Shown: in pieces, positions 21,963 to 34,045 of the stretch
Position numbering within the stretch: position 1 is the first letter of the stretch
Layout of the letters: every line of letters starts with the position of its first letter
Source: Chinchilla lanigera
Taxonomy: Eukaryota; Chordata; Mammalia; Rodentia; Chinchillidae
Direction of reading: 5' to 3'
Assembly (NCBI RefSeq): GCF_000276665.1
Contig: NW_004955480.1
Span: forward strand, 7,644,175-7,708,174
DNA length: 64,000 nucleotides
Made by a program: the position numbers and the translations under genes
The notes under the pieces: model-generated
The model's input: the letters and a program-made list of their open reading frames with translations, nothing else
Databases searched by the model: none
What the model was told of the DNA's origin: nothing

Positions 21963-22027
21963 CTAGTGATTTCCTTAAAAAGTGAAAACATTTTAAGTTT
22001 TTCAACACTTTTTAAAGAAATCACTGG
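21963..22027. other. 65-nt imperfect hairpin
   Basis: CTAGTGATTTCCTTAAAAAG at 21963 pairs with CTTTTTAAAGAAATCACTGG ending at 22027. The 22-nt outer arms have two mismatches, and the inner AAAA/TTTT stretches extend the stem across a small bulge. The size is like a microRNA precursor or a short palindromic DNA element. No family was recognised. Confidence 0.7.
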
Positions 22028-25012
22028 ATGTCATAAGCTATTATCTTAAGAGTTTATTTAATCTTCTTCTTTTCCTGCTAAAAATGTCATTCCAACACTT
22101 CCCTGTAAATGGAAAGATGTTATTCCCAGTTGTAGTCTGTGAGTTTATCAATAGGCTACCACCAGTATGACTTTTAAAATTATTTTATATACACAATGAA
22201 TAAAGCAACAAGGAACAAACAACGGTGAGACTGTGTTTTCTCTCAATAGCTGGGAAAACTCAGGTTGGTGCGCCAAGCATTCTTAAAAGCTAAAGCCCAT
22301 GGGGCTTAAATCAGATGTGGCTTTAAAACTTCCTATTAAATTTCAAGTGAGTTGTTTTAAAAGTAAACTATAAGTCTACTATGGCAATGATGGCAGTATT
22401 TTATCAGGGAGCTTCTGTTAGACAGCAGATCACTCAAACCCAGCTAAGATAGCCTGAAATATATCTGGCCAGATTAGATACTAACACACCCATAAAGATA
22501 ACAGTGCACTCCCAGGGCCAAATGCTGTGGGAATCCAGGGGTTAACAGAGCTGAATGTGAAGAAACATATTGGTGAAAACAATTTATATGAGCTGTAAAG
22601 ACACTGAATAACTCCTGGTAGAAGAGGTGATGGAATTGTTGGAAAATATATATGACTAATCCTGAGCTGAAGCATAATATCAAGTACTTTCCTGAGCATG
22701 ATCTACTTAAGAGTGAATAAAATTTTTTGCAAAATTAAAATAAAGTATACCTATACAGTGCATAGCCACACTAAATTATATGGTACTATGTCTCCTACAG
22801 AGGCTTCCTACCACACATTGAGTACATCATAGATGATTTGGGAGGATTTATCTCACTATGGGTATAGAGCATGTGCTCCCCACCTCTCACCTTCTCACTC
22901 CCCAGGTCTTTTTCTTTAACTTTAAACAAAATAGTACAAAAAAAGAACAATAGCAAAATACAAATAACACAAATCAAGGACATTAAAAATGATACAGGAT
23001 TTCAAACCAAATGACAGAGATTAATAGTGGTTGTTATATTACATATTGTGATGGGAAAAATTCCCTGAAGCACATTTGTGTACAATCTTTATCAACATAT
23101 GTGTAATCTTACAAGTGGACTTCCATATCCAAGCTTAAAATGAGAGAGAACAGCAAGGAAGACAGAGAGATAAAAAGAGAAACTCAAGCTTATCCAATAA
23201 CATATAGCCAGAAATACTTTCTGGAATCTCTTGGACTCTTGAATCTGGATAAGATTGGAACCTTTATTTCATGGCCTATATAAATCCAGAACTTTCCATC
23301 AATATTTTTAAAACCTGAGGAACATCCTTTTGGCTATCTCTGACTTTGAGTTCCTGCTTCTACTGAAACTGTGTTCTGTGTCATCTCAATCCAGATGTAG
23401 AACTCAAGCCCTACTCAGTGTCAGCAGCATCTGTACTGACAGCAACCACACAGCTCACACCAGACCAGACCAGATGTCTGTGCATGCATGCAGATTGTGC
23501 ACTTCAGTACTGGGGAAGCCTAAAGTAGCTGAAGAGTGGGTTTACATCATGGAAACACAAACAAATTTAAATGGAGCATTAGAGCATCGTTGTTTTTTTA
23601 AAATACCCTTTGGCCATTTTGGCACCATGGAATTTTCCCTGTTATGTTCACCCCTGCTGAAATGCTTGCTTCCCTCTCTTTAGTTTTTGTCCTTCTCCCT
23701 CCTTTTCTTTTCATGCACAGATTTTGAATTCTTTCATGACTTCGCACAGTAGTCCTGCCCTCTCCTTCCTAACATTCAAATCAGCCCCAGGCAAATGTTC
23801 CACATGCAACCTCCTAGAAGAGGCAGCTCTTGCTTTGCTGGAGGGCATCATCCCACAAAACATCTTCGCTCCAATCAAGTGAGAAGTACGGCCTGGCTGG
23901 CTGATGCCCAGTCTCAGCCACACCAGCCAAACTATACCTAAAGACATCCAAGCAGAGAAAGCAGATGTGCAATATTAATGGTACAAAGTAAATGCTCAAA
24001 AAATGGCAACTGTGGCCATAATTTGGTAGCTTTGAAAAGGTGAGATGGCTGAGTCCCCATGACAACATTCAATCTTCTGATGAACAGCCGTTCAACACAC
24101 TGTCCAGTAATTATTCTTGTTGGAGATATGTTCTTAAAGACAAGCTCATACAGTGAAAGCCAGCTCACCACAATGGGACCATTCCATAGTGACTATTCTA
24201 CTCCAGCAAACACAAAATAGGTAGGGACCCGAGAGCTCCTCCATCTCCTGTACTGGGAGGGAGGAGAAAATAAGCTGGAACATTCATGGTGTTCTATTAC
24301 TGTTGGAAAAGACATGATAGGCTGTTTGCAAATCTCTATTGTTTGCAGAAAAAAGCAAGGGTAACGTTAGGCTCAATATCTTCAGGAAAGTCCACTGAGA
24401 AATACAATCCTGTTCTCCCAGAGGTTCTGATACATAAATGCAATGCTATCCCCAAGGAGGAGAAACCAAAGTTGTAATGGGAGCTTGCAGGGAATTTAAC
24501 CTGATCTTGCGGCTTTCAGCAACACTCTAGTCCCCCAAGGGCTCTTGTAATCTTTCCACAGAAGGCCAATCTGTGTTTCATTAAAGGAAATCCCCCCACC
24601 TTCTCAAGAAGGACCATTCCTCTGGCAGAATGCCATTGTGCTGTGTGAGAGAAAGTGCCCTCTTCCTCGGCTTGTCCCTGGGGAGCAGCTTCATGAAGAA
24701 TGCCAAGGGTGACAGGGATTTCTGCGACTGGGGTTTCTTTGTTAGTTTCCATGCTGCCTTGTTTTAAGAGGAAGACGAAGCAGCAAAAATAATTATTACA
24801 ATGAATGAAAGAATCACACTAACAAAACAACACATTACACCACCAAAATAGCTTCTATCCTATGGAACTAAAGAATTAAAACTTGAAAGCCAGGAACAAT
24901 GTAAAGTACAAGAATTCGGGCTTGAGAGCGGAGAGGAATTCATTACCCAAAACAGCAAAATATATATATTATTTCAACATGCAACTAACATAAAAAATTT
25001 TATTACTGACAT
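22028..25012. other. Unlabelled stretch
   Basis: No gene or named repeat recognised. A 35-bp string at about 23020-23053 (TAATAGTGGTTGTTATATTACAT) resembles 57798-57826 in the L1 3' end there, so part of 22700-23060 may be an L1 3' UTR remnant. Several 60-117-codon open frames have no domains. Confidence 0.4.
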
Positions 25013-25052
25013 ATTTTACATATCTTTTAACCAAGTCTTCAAAACATGGACT
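25013..25052. repeat. Copy 1 of an exact 40-nt direct repeat
   Basis: The 40 bases from ATTTTACATATCTTTTAACC to AAAACATGGACT recur without a mismatch at 26353-26392 in the same orientation, 1,340 bp downstream. The flanks do not match. Confidence 0.95.
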
Positions 25053-26352
25053 ATGTTTTATGCTACAGCACATCATGAGTTCAACAAGATACAACTGAGA
25101 CACTCATTAGAGTATCCCCATGGAGCTCATGGCCACCATATTGGATATCACACCTAGAAGAAAAGAGAACGAAGGGCTCTGTGGCCTCAGGGAAAAAGGT
25201 GAAGTGGTCCATGACTTTGCAGCTAGGTGCTGTACCATGTGGGAAGGCAGAGGGCCTGAGGACTGATTCCCAGAGGTGCACACCACCGTACACTTGCAAA
25301 TGTTACCCCAAGAGGCAACCATTGGATGGAAGTGGTATGAGGTGCATAGAGGGAGCCCAACACTCAGCAGTACAACTCCAGGGGCCCAAATGAGTGTCCT
25401 GGAGCTCAGAGTCAATCCAATTGAGCGACCCTTGTGGCCTGAGTCCCACTCTGGAGTCCACGAAGGGTAGAGTTCCCCTGGTGGATAATGAAGGAACAGC
25501 ATGTGATTCCATATTATGTAGAGAAGGGCTGCCATATGGACACCGGTGACTTGCAGCCTCCTCTCCACCTGTCACAGTATGCAGAAGCCCCAGAGAGCCC
25601 AGAAAAAAACCCTGTCAAGTGGTTGAGTTTCTTCTGGAATTTGGTGAGGAGGGACCCTAAGCCAGAGTTGATTTGATTTGGATAAATTTAGAAATGTGAC
25701 ATTTTATTCACCTCAAGAGTAAGAGTAATTTACACCTATTGCATCTGTCCTACAGTCTTTCCTCTTCTTCTTCAAATCCACAAAACAGGAAGCTTAATGC
25801 TAAGACAGATCCAGGAATTAGATTAGTAGTGTCACTCCATCTGAGGTCAATTGAGTCATTCATGGTTTTCCTAGAGCAGTAGTGGCAAACCTATGGCCCT
25901 TGTACTGAAATGGGCTATTTATATCACCGAAAGCTCTAAAATGTCCACCATCATTATCCTATCACATCCTTGCCTCAGGTTCATTCAGAAAAACAGCAAA
26001 GATGCTTACTATCTAGATCTTTCCCTCAATGGTTCATATTCATCTTGCTGCTTTTATATCATAAAAGATGAGGAGAGTTGGATAAAACAGGAGCAAGGGG
26101 TCCTCAAATTTAGAAAGAACAAAACCAGCCTTGCATTTTCTGTGACTGTACAGCCAACCCGACATGGTTGCCATTTCTGTAAAAAAGAATACTTCAGGCA
26201 AAGCCATCCTTCCATTTTAGCCTAATATCTGGTCCTAAGACTCTGTAAGACCTTCTCCATTGTGGGAAAGGGATACAAACGTCCCATGAAGGCTGAAATT
26301 TCTTCACTCTTTCAGCTGAAAGCCTCAGCTAGTGGTTTTCCAATCTGGCTAC
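25053..26352. other. Unlabelled segment between the 40-nt repeats
   Basis: It contains a 153-codon minus-strand frame (25107-25568) overlapped by a 90-codon frame in another phase. The product has hydrophobic patches but no recognisable domain. A string at 25876-25900 (GAGCAGTAGTGGCAAACCTA) resembles the terminal part of a hAT-type element. I cannot assign the rest. Confidence 0.4.
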
Positions 26353-26392
26353 ATTTTACATATCTTTTAACCAAGTCTTCAAAACATGGACT
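26353..26392. repeat. Copy 2 of the exact 40-nt direct repeat
   Basis: Identical to 25013-25052. Immediately after it, the last bases are echoed again as CTTCAAAACA, so the copy ends in a small local duplication of its own 3' half. Confidence 0.95.
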
Positions 26393-27599
26393 TCAAAACA
26401 CAACAGAATCAAGGCAGGAATCTATTAATATCCCCATTATTTATTCCTATCCTCAAACTTTCTGGTTTACTTGGCTATTAGGAAATAGTAACCAAGGATG
26501 TGAAACACTAACCCAAATGCTAGAGTGGAAATTGCTTGTCCCCTGTTCTTTTTACTGTTTCCTCTACCAAGAAGAAGGGAAAGTTATCTTTCCCCAATTG
26601 ATGGAATCCTAGACTTGATCTAAATCATAACAGTAATGGATAAGTCAGCCTTGCATCCAACATATTAATCCATTTTACCCTCAATAATGCAATGTGCAGA
26701 TAAACAGCATGCAGGGCAGCCTCTCCCATTACTATTTCTGCTACTGCTGCAAACCAGGTGAACCGCACTAGAAAGCCCACAGAACAGTCCCTCCCCTCAC
26801 TGCTGCCAAGACCGAGGTGAAACTCCAGGAAAGGCTTAGAGACCAGAGGGAATGCCTGCGACACAATAGGGTCCCAACTAGGGCACACAAGATGGACAGA
26901 CAGGACTAGTGGTATGAAAAGTCCAAAGCAACAATAACAATATGAACCAACAGGTGGTAAGTTAGGTGGTAAGTTAGCATTGTGCTTGGGGGAAAAGACT
27001 TACAGGAATATAATCAGGTGTGTGGGGCTGGCCCCATTCTTTCTTTTTTTATTTTTTATTTTTTGCTTTTTTTTTTATTTTGCTTTGCTTTGTTTTTCCT
27101 TCTTTCTTTCCTCTTTTCTTTTTTTAATCTTTTACAAATGGCTGGGGAAAACTCCAGCCACAGAAAACTAATCCCATCCTCCAAACCCAGAAACCAAGCT
27201 CAGATAATCCATTGCTTACTCCCTCATTCTTTCTCTTCTGACCTCTCCTCTACTTTCCCAAAGTGTGCGTGAACATCCTTTGTCCTCCAGTCTTGCATCT
27301 ACTTTCTTTTCAGTGATCTTTGTTTTATCCATGATCTTTCTTAAATCTTTAAAACCACTCTACCCAAGGGAAACACTTTGAATACAAGCTCCCAATTTAC
27401 TATCAGTTCTGTTAAATAATTGTAGATTTCACTCCTATGGTTTAAGGTACAAAAATAATAGTTACCACTGTCAGTTTCTGAACTGTGCTTGATGCTTCTG
27501 TTATTGCTAATTATACTACTTTAGCTAGAATGTCATATCTGTTCTAATCAGTTATTATCACTTCTGTAACAATACTGGGAAGCTCTGGGATAATAACCT
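26393..27599. other. Unlabelled stretch with a T-rich tract
   Basis: 27038-27130 is a T-rich, pyrimidine-rich low-complexity tract. At 26952-26977 the 12-mer GTGGTAAGTTAG occurs twice in tandem. Nothing else was recognised. Confidence 0.5.
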
Positions 27600-28770
27600 C
27601 ACCACAGCTCAACACCAAAGAACCAGGGACTCAGCCAAATAGATACCAATATCTCACTTTTAATTAACTGGAAAGGTAGGATCTTGGAAGAGACACAAGC
27701 CAAGAACCTCCTACACACAGAAGATGTCTGTGAGGAACAGATATTTCCTAGAGAGGATTTGATACTAGTGTTAAAACTACCTACTACAAAATTTACAAAA
27801 ATCAACACCAAAAGCAAAATAAAACTTTTTGAAATAGAAAATGACAAGGCAGAAGAGCAAAATGCAATATCAGATCTCCAGTCCACCCAAAACAAGTCTG
27901 GGAGACAAAGAGATAGAGGAAAATGAAGACACACCCCTAAAATTTCTGAAATGACAGCAACCAAAGTAAAGAAACAAATCCATGAGGCTATAGAAGAAAT
28001 CAGATCAGAAATAAGGTCTCAGATAAAAAAAAAGAAATATTAACATTCATAAAGAAATTACTCAGCAAATCTAGAGTATAGATAAACAAACAAATGGATG
28101 ATGATAGGGAAAAGATGGAAACTGTGAACAATCAATATGAGAAAGAAATAAAATGTATAAAATGGATTCAAACAGATATCCAGGAAATTAGAAATTCTGT
28201 TGAAAGCTTGCAAAAACACTTGAACAAAATTTTAGACTTTCAGATCTTGAAGACAGGATCACGACTAGTGATTGAGAAAGGAATGATCTCTTAAAAATAA
28301 TGAAAGATCAATAATTAACTCAACAGCTGAAGGATGATGCAAATAAAAACAATATAAGATTCACAGGTGTCAATGGAAAATTAGGAGTCAATACAAACAA
28401 CAGAAACAGACTATTTGCAGAAGTAATCATAAAAAATTTCACAAACATGGAACAGAATCTGACATAAAGATAAGGCAATATGCAGTGAGGCACATAGAAT
28501 TCAAATTAGTAATGACCAAAATAAATCCACACCAACACATATAATAATTAAGATCCCAAAAATTCAGCACAAGAACAGAATCTTAAAAGCTGTTCTAGAA
28601 AAAAAACAAAACAAAACAAAACAGTCATCTACAAAGGAAAGCCCACCAGAATCATGGCAGACTCTCAACACAAATCATCAAGTCAAGAAGAGCTTGGACT
28701 GAAGTATTTCAAGTCCTGAAAGAAAACAAATTCAAACCAGATTAAGGTACACTGCTCAAAAACTGTTAAA
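27600..28770 (+). mobile_element. HAL1-like body with broken ORF1
   Basis: This is the 5' part of a half-L1 element. Two ORF1 remnants survive: 27684-27926 (80 codons, with a Lys/Glu-rich segment) and 28094-28294 (66 codons, heptad-like MDDDREKMETVNNQYEKEIK start, coiled-coil character), separated by frameshifts. Downstream, CTACAAAGGAAAGCCCACCAG, CAAATCATCAAGTCAAGAAGAGC and CAAGTCCTGAAAGAAAACAAATTC follow in the order seen in HAL1 elements after ORF1. An AAAAC array lies at 28600-28622. ORF1 proteins bind L1 RNA as trimers; this one is not functional. Confidence 0.65.
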
Positions 28771-30430
28771 CAGACTAAATGAAATCCCAATCAAAATAGC
28801 ATTAACATACCTCAAGGAAGCAGAGAAAACACTCCTAAAATTTATTTGGATCCAAAAAAGATCTAGAATAGCAAAAACACTTCTGGGCAACAAATGCAAG
28901 GCAAGAGGTATTACAGTCCCTGATTTGAAATTATACTACAAAGCAGATGTGAGATAAAATCAGCATGGCACTGGAAAAAAAATAGACCTGAGGATCAGTG
29001 GAACAGATTAGAAGATGCAGACACAAGTCCAAACACACTTAGCCACCTTATCTTTTACAAAGTGGCCAAACGTTCACTGGAAGAAAGATAGCCTCTTTAA
29101 TAAATGGTGCTGGAAAACTGGCTCTCTACATACCAAACACCAAAACAAGACCCATGTCTATCACCATGCACTAAACTAAAGTCAAAAGGGACCAAAAGTA
29201 TAAATATTAAAACAGAAACACTAAATCTACTGGGAGAGAAAGCATATAGAAATATTGAAGATATAGGTACAGACAGAGAGATCATTTCTGAATATGAAAT
29301 ACTTCAAAGAATCAAAAATTTGGAGCTTATCTTATTGAAAAGCTTTTTCACATCAAAAGAAATCATCAACTGAGTGAAAAGACAACCCACAGATTGGCAA
29401 AAAATTTTAGCCAGTTGTCCCTCAAACAAAGGACTTATATCTAGAACATATAAAGAATTGAAAAAGTCAAGGCACCCCCAAATTCATAGACCCAATCAAA
29501 AATGGGCATCTAAAATGAATACACACTTGTCAGATAAAGAAATACAAATGGCAAATAAGTATATGAAAAACTGTTCAACATCATTGGTCATTAGATGCAA
29601 ATTAAAACAACATTGAGATTTCATCTCACCCCAGCAAGAATGGCTATCATCAAGAAATCAGCCAAAAACAAATGCTGGAGGGGCTGTGAGTAATAAAGAA
29701 CCCTCTGCACTATGGATGGGAGTACAGACTGGTATAATCACTATTGAAATCAGTGTGGAGATTCCTCAAAAAGCTAGGCTTAGAGATCCCATTCAAACCA
29801 GCTATTAGCCTTCTGGGTATCTTCCCAAAAGAATTAAAAACATCATGCCATAATGATTTATGTGCACCAAAGTTTATAGCAGTACAATTTGTAATAGCTG
29901 AATCTTGAAAGCAACCCAAATGCCCATCAACTGAGGAATGGATAAAATGATGTGTTATTTTTATACAGTGGAGTACTAGTCAGCTATAAAGAAAGATAAA
30001 CTTGAAATTTTTATAGGTAAATGGATGCTAGTTGAGACCGTACTCATTAGTGAAATAAATAAGACTCACATGTGTAAACCTCATATTGTCTCCCTGGTGT
30101 GAGAAATTAAAAGAGTAAATAAAGTCCAAAATGTACAATAGATGTTGTGAAATGGGAAGAAATTGTTAAACAGGAAAAAGGAGCTAGGATGATGAAAAGG
30201 GGAAAAAAAGGAAGGAAAAAGAGAGAAGAAATGAAAGTTCATTATACTATTGGTGTCTCTTAGTTAATAGAAAATGCACTAAGATCAACTGAAGAATTTT
30301 TATGTCCATATCTTGTACTCTTGAGTAGCTACTTTAAAGATAATAATATGCAATGTGCTAACTTGTTATTCTCCTATAATCTTGTTATGAAATTTTATTC
30401 TGCCTTATTTCCATAAAATAAAAAAATGCC
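28771..30430 (+). mobile_element. L1 ORF2 3' part and 3' UTR joined to the HAL1-like body
   Basis: The sequence jumps to late ORF2 at about 28771 (ACTAAATGAAATCCCAATC). The endonuclease and most of the reverse transcriptase are absent. Remnants of the ORF2 C-terminal region are 29104-29373 (89 codons) and 29374-29616 (80 codons), separated by an in-frame TGA. Then come ATTTCATCTCACCCCAGC, GCAACCCAAATGCCCATCAAC and a 3' UTR with a purine-rich tract (30170-30230). It ends in CCATAAAATAAAAAAATG. The element is either an internal deletion or a composite family. Confidence 0.8.
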
Positions 30431-30580
30431 ATGTGGGAAGCTCTGGTAATAGCTCATTTTGCAGGAAAGCAAACACAGAGCACAGAGAGGTAGTGATCTG
30501 CCTCAAGCCACATGGGATACAGTGAATGGAAGAGTTGGATATAAACTCAGGCCATGTGGCCTATGAGACCTTATTGATGC
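30431..30580 (-). repeat. MIR SINE, antisense
   Basis: GCTCATTTTGCAGGAAAGCAAAC, CACAGAGAGGTAGTGATCTGCC, AAGCCACATGGGATACAGTG and TATAAACTCAGGCCATGTGGCC follow the antisense MIR order. Confidence 0.8.
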
Positions 30581-31624
30581 CCCCACACCACACCATCTTT
30601 CTTCATACTTCTGTACTCCGTGCAGGCATTGGTGGGATGTCTGGAAGACCCACCGATAAGAGGCTCATGGGACTTGCCTAACACACCTAGTTCTGAGTAG
30701 CACAGGTGCAGTTTGAACCCAATCTAGTTCCAGTGTTCATTATCCTAGCCACTATTAAATATCTTTAATGAATAAAGACACCAAAGTGGGATTTTAAAAA
30801 TAACTTAAGTGGGATATAAAAATAAATAATAACTCTGTACCACATGTCCTACTTCAGTGGGCAATGTATAAGCATCTGTTTACCCTGTTACCCATAGCAA
30901 ATGTTTTTAAAAAGGTGAATTAATTGCATCCCACAGAACTAATGAGCTATGAGGTTAAAAAAGACTCCTAATTTATTTATGCTGATTAAATATTTCTATA
31001 TCTATCAGCATAGAACCAGTAAATATAAACATTTATTCAAATATATCCACATGTCTGAGTTGTTACAATACCTGCAACTTACAAGCTGAGTGTAATTATC
31101 CTATTTTTACAAACTCTAATATGATTCCAATTGATGACAGTAAGTTTTGATTGAATTTGCTGCTGATTAGAGTTGATCATCTCTTTGAACAACAAGAAAT
31201 TATGTCTCATTCAGTTCATTAGCAAGACTGGTGTTCAGTTTATGAGCCATAGCACCAGTAGTAATTATCAAGGATAATTGATTTCTAATGTGGTCTTATT
31301 AATTACATAGATATAGGAAAGTTAAAGTAGTTTACCCTGCCAATTACTATTAAAACAAATAAACAAGCTATTGACTATGAACAAGAATGTTTATTCTTCC
31401 AATTTACCTTCTTTTCTCCCAGGGAACTGTACATCCCCATAATGTGGTTATTGGCAGAATAGGTGCAGACAGAGGCTCTAGCAGGCCACCAAGGAAGAGT
31501 TGTCCCTAAGGAACCCTGCAGCTGACCTTCCGTAGAATAAAAGGAGGAAGAAGATGAATATGAGAAGGGAAATTAAAGTCTCCAAAATTAAAAATGATGT
31601 GTCATGTGGCAGTAAAATTTGGGG
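30581..31624. other. Unlabelled AT-rich stretch
   Basis: No gene or named repeat recognised. 30760-31380 is AT-rich and free of low-complexity arrays, so conserved noncoding DNA is possible but unsupported. Confidence 0.4.
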
Positions 31625-32022
31625 TGATTCATTGAACCATGCATCCATTCAACAAATGGTTGCTGAACAGCTAAAGTGTGTTGGATGCTGGGGTAAAACC
31701 ATACATCCATGACTGCCCACATGAACTTACAGGGGAAGTCAGGCACTACCCATGAAAGTTCCTAAGTAACTACCAATCAAAGTCACATGAAATAAAAAAA
31801 AAAAAAAGGTTTCTATGTCAGGAACTAATCAGAAGATCTAATTCAGATCAGAGGCAAGAATTAAGGAAAGTCTCTGTGAAAAAGTAACTTAACCTGAAAT
31901 CTGAGGGATTGGAGAAGGAAGAAGTATGAATGGGGGTGGGGAAGAGTTTTGTGCACAGGAGGAAAAGAGAGACAATCCTAAATGTAAGAAGGTTCCCTTG
32001 ATGAAGTAGCAAAGTAGGCTAC
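31625..32022 (-). repeat. L2 LINE 3' region, antisense, first segment
   Basis: CATTCAACAAATGGTTGCTGAAC then GTGTTGGATGCTGGGG, ATGAACTTACAGGGGAAGTC, AACCTGAAATCTGAGGGATTGG and GTGCACAGGAGG match the antisense 3' end of L2. The element is interrupted by a DNA transposon and continues at 32211. Confidence 0.75.
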
Positions 32023-32210
32023 GGGAGCAGTACTATCCAATAGAACGTCCTGGCATGAGAGGAGTGTTCTCTGTGCTCTCAAATACAGATGTGGCTCTTC
32101 AGCACCTAAATTGAAGCCAGTGAAATCAAGGAATTGAACTTTCAATTTGAATTTTAATTAACATAAATAGCTACAGCTAACTAGAGGCCACCATAGTGGA
32201 CATGCAGATC
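32023..32210. mobile_element. Nonautonomous DNA transposon nested in L2
   Basis: GCAGTACTATCCAATAGAAC, TGTGCTCTCAAATACAG, TGTGGCTCTTCAGCACC, AATTTGAATTTTAATTAAC and TAGAGGCCACCATAGTGGAC form the known pattern of a short mammalian hAT-like element with partly palindromic structure. The L2 runs on both sides of it. Confidence 0.75.
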
Positions 32211-32455
32211 AGGAGTCTTATGGGCCCTGATAAAGAAGGCAAATTGCACCCTAAAAGCAATGGAAACCACTGAAGACTTTATAAACTCAAAAATGCCACA
32301 ATTTCATCTGTTTTAAAAGATGATGTACTCTTCAGATCTGGAAGACTTCTCACTCTCTGGGAAAACAGAAATGAAGTTTATCTGCCAATCAATAAGACCA
32401 TGTTGCTGTCTGTACTTGTTGAGGAAACTGGTCAATAGTGCTTAGAGTCTACTGC
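32211..32455 (-). repeat. L2 LINE, antisense, second segment
   Basis: After the DNA element the L2 order continues with CCCTAAAAGCAATGGAAACCAC, TGAAGACTTTATAAAC and CTTCAGATCTGG. This shows the interruption was an insertion, with little L2 sequence lost. Confidence 0.65.
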
Positions 32456-33134
32456 TGCATAACCCTAAATCAAACACAGACTAAATAGATCAAAATACTC
32501 TTCATGATATCTTTAATCTTGATTCTACAGGTCAGGGGCACAAGGAAAAGGGCCTTTCTCATTATCTATTGCTGCATCATTCTGAGGAATGAAGAGCCGA
32601 ATTTTAGACCAGGGCTGTACTTTTGAGCCCATAAATGAAATGACATGAAGAATCAAGAGAATATTTCCCTTCTTATTCAAGTGCAACCCTCACATCTCGT
32701 GCTTGACCATGGCTAGAAGGATTGACAGTGCTCTAGCAGAATGGTTCGGATGACCAGGACGGGGTTGTTCTGGAACCAAATCTGTCCAGTGTCATGAGAT
32801 CCAGCAGCAGATCTCTTAGTATAAGATACAGGACCACTTGTCTGGGCCACAATTCTAGCACTGTGATGAGGAGAAACAGGCAAAGTCAAGGGCTACTCAA
32901 GGCCCCTACATGTTTTTCTTTTCCAGAAATGGTATTTAAATTTGTTCATTTGCTCCAATTTCTCAAAACTCCCTCCCCTCACTTTTCCAAAATAACACCA
33001 CACTGAGAAAGATGTTTTCAAAAACCACTTATTATTCCCCCTCTCTCGAAATTGGGTGGCTGTATTACAGAGAATTGCTCCTCCCAGTTTCACCTGGCTA
33101 ATAGCTAATAAACTAATACATTTATATTACACAC
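32456..33134. other. Unlabelled stretch, possibly old LTR at the start
   Basis: 32456-32545 (TGCTGCATAACCCTAAATC then TTGATTCTACAGGTCAGGGG) resembles the start of an old antisense LTR or DNA element, but I cannot name it. The remainder was not recognised. Confidence 0.35.
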
Positions 33135-33440
33135 CTTGTATGCCAGGTACTGTCAGGCAACAGGAATAATAAAAATATGGACATAATGGTATCTTAAGAA
33201 CTAGTAAATGCTCTACATACATCCTATATAAAAGTGTACATACTTAGTTTTCATAATGTCTGTTTTACAATTACTATTCCAATTTACATGTAAGTTACCT
33301 TGGTTACAGAGAGTTAAATACCTTGTCCAAGGTCACATGGCAGTTATCAGTGGCTCCAGAGTCTGTTCATATGGACCACAAGGTCTCTCCAACAAGTGTT
33401 GCAAATGGGAGGTGCAAGAAGTTAGCACACAGATGCAGTA
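33135..33440 (-). repeat. MIR-family SINE, antisense
   Basis: TATGCCAGGTACTGTCAGGCAAC, GTTTTCATAATGTCTGTTTTACAATT, TTACAGAGAGTTAAATACC and TTGTCCAAGGTCACATGGCAG match antisense MIR order. Confidence 0.7.
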
Positions 33441-33659
33441 ACTGGTCTGAGGGAAGACATCCAACCAAAGTTGTCCTAATATTTGGACCTTGGCCCATGG
33501 TCATTAATTGCACTATGGTTTGTGAATATCACCCTTTTGGGTCAAACAGAATATTTCTTGAAAGTTTTTGTCTCTGGAGGCCAAGCTGAGACCAAGCAAT
33601 GCATAGAACTCTGATGTTGTTGATAGCTTTGTGTAGAAAACAGTGGAAGAGAGCAATGT

Positions 33660-34045
33660 CCCTGTCTTGGTCATTCTTTTTTCCCATTTCTGAGACAAAA
33701 TACCTGATTCCCAAAATTAAGGAAGGAAAGGTTTATTTAGCTCACAGTTTGTGGAAGTTTCAGTCCTTACTTAACTAGCTCCATGGCAGGGTAGCACACA
33801 GCAGGGGACAACAGTTCATGGTGGCAGAAAACAGCAAAAGGTGCAAGAGCAAAAAGGGAGGAGCAGCAGAGAACAAGCCACTTTCCCTCCCTTATATAAT
33901 ATGCAGGTTATCCCCTCTAGGATGTGTGCAGCACTCACACCCATAATCCCAGCATTGGACCATAAGTCAATCAAAAACTCCAGAAACCCACCTCATGACA
34001 ACATGAAGCTTTGAGGGGACATCTAGACACAAACCATAACAGTCC
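33660..34045 (-). mobile_element. MaLR-type LTR, antisense
   Basis: GAGACAAAATACCTGATTCC, AAAGGTTTATTTAGCTCACAG, CATGGTGGCAGAAAACAGC, TGGACCATAAGTCAATCAA and GACATCTAGACACAAACCATAACAG are the expected successive blocks. It is well preserved, with both ends recognisable. Confidence 0.85.

Noticed and set aside
22700..23060. Definite L1 3' end
   Set aside because: Only a short string is shared with the L1 at 57798-57826, which is not enough to call the element.
25107..25568. 153-codon minus-strand frame with hydrophobic patches
   Set aside because: It is overlapped by another frame and has no signal peptide or membrane topology that makes sense. It was kept only as part of an unlabelled segment.
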